A stretch of DNA of 8,858 nucleotides, from assembly GCA_905193995.1 (NCBI GenBank), contig CAJJQT010000060.1, positions 1 through 8,858 of the forward strand, in the 5' to 3' direction. Under the pieces are notes generated by a model. It saw only the letters and a list, made by a program, of their open reading frames with translations, had not been told where the DNA came from and made no database searches. Both the position numbers and the translations under genes were made by a program. This DNA comes from an uncultured Porphyromonadaceae bacterium. Lineage in GTDB: Bacteria > Bacteroidota > Bacteroidia > Bacteroidales > Muribaculaceae. Of this stretch, positions 5,747 to 8,858 are shown in pieces (positions within the stretch are counted from its first letter, which is position 1; each line of letters begins with the position of its first letter).

Positions 5747-6292
5747 ATGATCCAGACTGAAAGGCTTGTGCTCAGGCCGTGGCGCGACGACGATGCCGAG
5801 GCCCTGTTCAAATATGCCTGCGACCCCGACGTCGGCCCCGTCGCCGGATGGCCGGTGCATACGTCGGTCGAGAACAGCCTCGAAGTCATCCGGACAGTCT
5901 TCGCCGCGCCCGAAGTCTATGCCGTCGTACTGAAAAATACGGAAGAGCCTGTCGGCAGCTGCGGCATCATGTTCGCTAACGGCCCGCACTCTGCAGCGAT
6001 GAAAGGGCATGAAGCCGAGATAGGCTACTGGATCGGCAAACCATACTGGGGACAAGGCTTGGCTCCGGAAGCCGTCGAAGCACTGCTGGAAAGAAGTTTC
6101 AACGTTCTCGGTCTCGATGCAGTGTGGTGCGGCCACTACGACGAAAATCTCAAGTCGAAGCGGGTCATTGAGAAATGCGGTTTCCGCTATCACCACACCA
6201 ACCGCGACGTCCTCTCGCCTCTGGGCGACCGACGCACCGAGCACTTCTATCTTCTGACCAAAACAGACTATACGGCGCAAAATAATTGCTGA
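5747..6292 (+). CDS. GNAT-family N-acetyltransferase, RimJ/RimL-like (181 aa)
   Basis: Proteins of this group transfer an acetyl group from acetyl-CoA to an amine, either a protein N-terminus or a small molecule. The opening MIQTERLVLRPWRDDDAEALF is the typical Acetyltransf_3 start. EIGYWIGKPYWGQGLAPEA (91-109) contains the acetyl-CoA pyrophosphate-binding Q103-G-L-A loop, and N134-L-K-S-K-R-V-I-E-K-C-G-F146 is the conserved closing helix. The frame is open two codons earlier to a TTG at 5741. The ATG at 5747 is preferred because it gives the standard family N-terminus. It sits 22 bases after bcp on the same strand. The acceptor substrate cannot be read from the sequence. Confidence 0.92.
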   Translation: MIQTERLVLRPWRDDDAEALFKYACDPDVGPVAGWPVHTSVENSLEVIRTVFAAPEVYAVVLKNTEEPVGSCGIMFANGPHSAAMKGHEAEIGYWIGKPYWGQGLAPEAVEALLERSFNVLGLDAVWCGHYDENLKSKRVIEKCGFRYHHTNRDVLSPLGDRRTEHFYLLTKTDYTAQNNC

Positions 6293-6319
6293 CAGGCAAT
6301 AAAAGGGCCAAAGAGAGCG

Positions 6320-6339
6320 TTAGTTATGCAAACAACTAA
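6320..6339. promoter_or_regulatory. Inverted repeat upstream of the lipoprotein gene
   Basis: TTAGTT (6320-6325) and AACTAA (6334-6339) form a perfect dyad with an 8-base spacer, ending nine bases before the lipoprotein ATG. It could be an operator or an RNA hairpin near the start codon. The region contains no exact TAnnTTTG box. Confidence 0.25.
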
Positions 6340-6348
6340 TCCGGCATT

Positions 6349-7203
6349 ATGAAAAGACACCTCCCCGCCCTGTTTGCTCTGCTCACGTTGCTCACCTCTT
6401 GCAGCGACAATGACGAACCTAAGCCCGCGCCCGACTTCCGTCTGTCGTGGATCGGCACCGACGGCGCCTATGAACTCTTCAAATACAATGCCTCGGGTCT
6501 TGTCGAGGCTTGGGAGTACGTCGAGGAAGCCCCCGGCGGCGGTTATTCATATCGGGCAACATTCATCTATTCCGACGGGCCCGGGGAAATAGCCATCGAA
6601 GCCGAGGAAGACCATGGCGCAGACAAAAGGACGTTCAGAGAGCAGCTGCGCCTTAATCCCGACGGGACAGCCGCCTACGCAGAAGGATCCGTCAGAATAG
6701 ACTTCCTAAACGGCAGCCGGATGATGAAAATCTACACCAAGGAATTCCATTACGATGCCGCGCGGCGCCTCACCTCCGTGAATATTTCCGAGCGGCGCAC
6801 CGACAATGCCAGATGGGTCGAAGAGAATCCCCTGGAATGGACAGCCGAACTCGAATGGACCGGCGACAACATGACCAGATACACCGAATTCACGAACCCG
6901 GCTTACCCCCATATCTCCAAGACATATACATATTTCGGCGGCATCGCTGCGGAATACAGCCCGATAGTGCAGGGATGCATCGTGCATTCATTTTATCTCC
7001 CGCTCGCATATCAGGGCGTGCTTGGACGCCGGTCGGCCGGTCTCGTGAAAAGCATGACTATGTCCGACCTCTCAGGCGAATACCGCCCCGTCGAATACAC
7101 CTACGACATTGCCACGTATTCGACAGGCTCCCGCGTCGAGCAATACACGCAGTCGAGCGACAGTCGATCGACCACCTACGCCGTCGCCTGGGAAGAAAAA
7201 TAA
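6349..7203 (+). CDS. Putative surface or periplasmic lipoprotein, DUF4595/YD-repeat-like (284 aa)
   Basis: Residues 1-18 are a lipoprotein signal with lipobox LTSC and C18 as the lipidated residue. The following SDNDE is acidic, like the lipoprotein export signals of Bacteroidota that direct proteins to the cell surface. The mature part is rich in beta strands and shows loosely repeated units of aromatic-Tyr/Trp-x-x-x-G/R-hydrophobic type: LFKYNASGLVEAWEY (43-57), FHYDAARRLTSVNI (133-146) and LEWTGDNMTRYTEF (168-181). These resemble YD-like repeats in Bacteroidales DUF4595-type lipoproteins. The family call rests on memory of these repeats and is tentative; the function is unknown. A 56-base gap separates it from the acetyltransferase gene. 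It is the last plus-strand gene and converges on the YCII operon. Confidence 0.8.
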   Translation: MKRHLPALFALLTLLTSCSDNDEPKPAPDFRLSWIGTDGAYELFKYNASGLVEAWEYVEEAPGGGYSYRATFIYSDGPGEIAIEAEEDHGADKRTFREQLRLNPDGTAAYAEGSVRIDFLNGSRMMKIYTKEFHYDAARRLTSVNISERRTDNARWVEENPLEWTAELEWTGDNMTRYTEFTNPAYPHISKTYTYFGGIAAEYSPIVQGCIVHSFYLPLAYQGVLGRRSAGLVKSMTMSDLSGEYRPVEYTYDIATYSTGSRVEQYTQSSDSRSTTYAVAWEEK

Positions 7204-7300
7204 GTGAATCCCTATCCCCTTTTATACTACTTCGTACCGCGCCCTCTCAATACAATTCCATGAATGCGCAAGGTGATGTACCCGACAATATTCCTCGCGT

Positions 7301-7316
7301 GATATGTGTTCATATC
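7301..7316. other. Small hairpin in the convergent intergenic region
   Basis: GATATG (7301-7306) and CATATC (7311-7316) form a 6-base-pair stem with a TGTT loop between two convergent genes. It is AT-rich and has no U-run, so it is a poor terminator candidate. Nothing else was recognised in the 149-base gap (7204-7352). Confidence 0.2.
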
Positions 7317-7352
7317 TTCGGATGTAATGTCTACCTCATATATACGGCATAA

Positions 7353-7640
7353 TCATAAGATATTCATGAGTATCTCATCACAGAATTTTGTCGGAGTAAA
7401 CTCCACAATCTGATAGTCGGCGATGCCATTGATGTTAAACGGATCTTGCGCAATGATGGCATCAACCGCCATACGGCTTTCAGCCTTCATCATAATCACT
7501 CCTCCCACACGCGGGGTCTGTGGCCCTGAGGCGATGAAATCTCCAACGGCATAATGCTTAGACAGATATTCACGGTGCGCTGCGAGGAATTTATCAACCT
7601 CGCTCAACGGTTTCTTATATGTTAAAATTGCGATAAACAT
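7353..7640 (-). CDS. YCII-family protein (95 aa)
   Basis: This small cytoplasmic protein has the ferredoxin-like YCII (YciI) fold (PF03795). It opens with MFIAILTYKKPLSEVDKFLAAHREYL, contains the expected H22, has GDFIASGPQTPRVGGVIMM (33-51), and has the D66-P-F motif. In this family the His and Asp form a putative catalytic dyad. The reaction is not defined for most members. The start is four bases after the stop of the DUF3795 gene, so it is the last gene of a three-gene operon. Base composition is lower in GC than the plus-strand genes to the left. Confidence 0.88.
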   Translation of the reverse strand: MFIAILTYKKPLSEVDKFLAAHREYLSKHYAVGDFIASGPQTPRVGGVIMMKAESRMAVDAIIAQDPFNINGIADYQIVEFTPTKFCDEILMNIL

Positions 7641-7644
7641 GGTT

Positions 7645-7989
7645 TTATTTCCGTTTGATTGTCTGACATTTACGTTTAGTCATTTCCTCGGCGAAAGCCT
7701 GTTCGCCATGCTCGCGGATATAGCGGATGCAAGACGGGCGGTCTGACCTGAAAAGAAAGGCGAATATCTTTCCAATTAGATTGGAATATGTCTTGCACTC
7801 AGTCACAGACTCGCTACATTCAGCGCAGGAATGGTAATCCTTCCCCTTGACGCAAGACCTTATCTTGCACCAGGTAGCCTTTTCATTATCATGGCGACCG
7901 GGACATTTGTCCGACAGATACTTACGGCATGCACCGCAGTAAAGTCCGCATGCCGCTATAAGTTCTTTGTCTGCCTCGATATTCTTCAT
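7645..7989 (-). CDS. DUF3795-type Cys-rich protein (114 aa)
   Basis: This small cytoplasmic protein has eleven cysteines in 114 residues. C14-x3-C18-x2-C21 in ACGLYCGACRKYL is the DUF3795 signature. C29, C41, C46, C55-x2-C58, C65 and C87 follow in the order usual for the family, and C109 lies near the C-terminus. The pattern suggests zinc or Fe-S binding; no reaction is established. It lies nine bases after the zinc ribbon-PNPOx gene and four bases before the YCII gene. The C-terminus is basic (EEMTKRKCQTIKRK). The family call is good; the function is unknown. Confidence 0.85.
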   Translation of the reverse strand: MKNIEADKELIAACGLYCGACRKYLSDKCPGRHDNEKATWCKIRSCVKGKDYHSCAECSESVTECKTYSNLIGKIFAFLFRSDRPSCIRYIREHGEQAFAEEMTKRKCQTIKRK

Positions 7990-7998
7990 GGCAAGAAT

Positions 7999-8685
7999 TT
8001 ATAATTGAATATGGGCAAATTCATGATCAATCCATACAGTAGCTTCCGTACCGACGAAGCGAAGCAGCAAATAGTTAGGATCAGCAGGCCCACCCGGGAA
8101 ATGATTTATATACCATTCCTGCCATTTCTGCCTGCGGATCCTATCATCATTGATAATTTCCACAGTACCACGCAGACAGACACTTGAGCCACCTTTATCG
8201 TAGCATAACCCGGCTTTGGGATTACGCCTGAAATCAGCAACCTTTACTGAATCAGCCCCGGTTGCCATCCATATTATATTACAGCCTTGTGTTTCACCTT
8301 TAGCCATAGGTACGGGGCGCGGAAAACCCTCGCTATTGACAGATGCTATGGTTACATTAGAACATTCCGCAAGAAGGGTCTCAGCTTTGCGTATTAAGTC
8401 AGAGTAGCCGTACTGTTTCCAGCGTTTAAGGTGAGGAAAGAACTGACGCATCTGCTCCTTCATCTGCTCGACAGTGAGAGTTTTGCCGGAGTTCTTGTTT
8501 ATCTCATCTGTGAACCGGGCGCAGTGGTCAATCATCTGCTCCATAGTCATATCTTGCTCGAACTTGCCGTCCTTGTAGCAGTAGATGCAGTAATCCTCAT
8601 TTGGAGTACCATCGGCATTCGTCCCGAGTATTTCGTTTGTGAGAGGCATTCCGCAGCTCTGGCAGAATTTCATTTCCATTGTCAT
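7999..8685 (-). CDS. Zinc ribbon fused to a PNPOx-like flavin-binding domain (228 aa)
   Basis: Residues 7-42 form a putative zinc ribbon: C8-x2-C11 in FCQSCGMPL and C33-x2-C36 in YCIYC. A helical stretch follows (residues 46-90, with QMIDHCARF and QFFPHLKRWK). The C-terminal part from about 95 resembles the pyridoxamine 5'-phosphate oxidase-like split barrel of the general-stress-protein-26 group: VTIASVNSEGFPRPVPM, NPKAGLCYDKGG and SVCLRGTVEII. Such domains bind FMN, F420 or heme. The frame is open seven codons earlier to a TTG at 8706. The ATG at 8685 is chosen; ATGs at 8679 and 8673 are possible. It leads a three-gene operon with DUF3795 and YCII genes. A redox or detoxification role is an inference. 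Confidence 0.88.
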   Translation of the reverse strand: MTMEMKFCQSCGMPLTNEILGTNADGTPNEDYCIYCYKDGKFEQDMTMEQMIDHCARFTDEINKNSGKTLTVEQMKEQMRQFFPHLKRWKQYGYSDLIRKAETLLAECSNVTIASVNSEGFPRPVPMAKGETQGCNIIWMATGADSVKVADFRRNPKAGLCYDKGGSSVCLRGTVEIINDDRIRRQKWQEWYINHFPGGPADPNYLLLRFVGTEATVWIDHEFAHIQL

Positions 8686-8715
8686 TTTACTTCTAATAAA
8701 TTCCAAGATGTATTA

Positions 8716-8725
8716 TTTTGCAAAA
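8716..8725. promoter_or_regulatory. Perfect 10-base palindrome at the promoter
   Basis: TTTTGCAAAA reads the same on both strands and overlaps the -7 box and the predicted start site of the zinc ribbon-PNPOx operon. A repressor bound here would block transcription. It is short and AT-rich, so chance remains possible. Confidence 0.3.
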
Positions 8726-8752
8726 GTAACAAATCCATTCATCTCACCCAAA
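8721..8752 (-). promoter_or_regulatory. Bacteroidota-type promoter for the zinc ribbon-PNPOx operon
   Basis: On the minus strand TTTG (8752-8749), a 20-base spacer and TACTTTTG (8728-8721) match both boxes of the consensus TTTG-N19/20-TAnnTTTG exactly. Transcription would begin near 8716, giving a leader of about 30 bases before the ATG at 8685. Bases 8753-8858 further upstream hold no gene that can be recognised. Confidence 0.75.
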
Positions 8753-8858
8753 AAAAGCGTGTGGAATTAACATTGTTATCCATCACCCCTCCGCCTCACA
8801 CTCAAATAAAAGTGCAATTCATTTGTGATTTCGCTTGATTCTTATTCTTTCGTCCGGT

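Noticed and set aside
5128..6280. Minus-strand open frames opposite bcp and the acetyltransferase
   Set aside because: Both are shadows of well-supported plus-strand genes and show no family signature.
8686..8706. TTG start for the zinc ribbon-PNPOx protein
   Set aside because: Family members begin just before FCQSCGMPL, and ATG codons at 8685, 8679 and 8673 are available.
8431..8838. Plus-strand 135-codon open frame at the right edge
   Set aside because: Most of it is antisense to the zinc ribbon-PNPOx gene; the rest covers its promoter region and shows no domain.

Overview
The window most likely comes from a Bacteroidota chromosome, probably an intestinal Bacteroidales of the Muribaculaceae/Bacteroides type. 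Three promoters match the Bacteroidota sigma-factor consensus TAnnTTTG, with a TTTG-like box about 20 bases upstream. The gene families also fit: TonB C-terminal-domain proteins with a Cys-rich N-terminus, a C69 dipeptidase, a GxDLY-type SGNH hydrolase and a lipoprotein with an acidic +2 region. Most genes are about 60% GC. The rightmost operon, the intergenic DNA and the 3' half of the first complete gene are much more AT-rich. No tRNA, rRNA, CRISPR array, insertion sequence or riboswitch was recognised.

Layout. Bases 1-1383 (minus strand) hold an operon. A short radical-SAM activase-like enzyme is followed, two bases after its stop, by a protein with a Cys motif, a hydrophobic segment and a TonB C-terminal domain. 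Two bases after that stop comes the start of a second protein with the same N-terminus, cut by the window edge. Bases 1384-1561 are an AT-rich regulatory or terminator region. Bases 1562-3941 (minus) hold a C69-family Ntn dipeptidase followed by a GH25 lysozyme, seven bases apart. Bases 3942-4088 are a divergent promoter region. Bases 4089-7203 (plus) hold an exported SGNH hydrolase, a Bcp-type peroxiredoxin, a GNAT acetyltransferase and a lipoprotein. Bases 7353-8685 (minus) hold a tight three-gene operon: zinc ribbon-PNPOx-like protein, DUF3795 Cys-rich protein and YCII protein. It has its own promoter and a lower GC content (about 43% in sampled lines).

How the genes may work together. The dipeptidase and lysozyme are both exported and probably cotranscribed, which suggests handling of peptidoglycan or peptides in the periplasm. 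The peroxiredoxin and acetyltransferase form a short housekeeping or stress unit. The left operon is the best candidate for an undescribed system. A glycyl-radical-activase-like radical SAM enzyme, with no glycyl radical enzyme in view, is translationally coupled to at least two proteins sharing a C-x5-C-x3-C-x2-C N-terminal module. In the one that is complete, a 64% GC N-terminal half is joined to a 37% GC C-terminal half. This looks like a conserved N-terminal module carrying exchangeable C-terminal domains.
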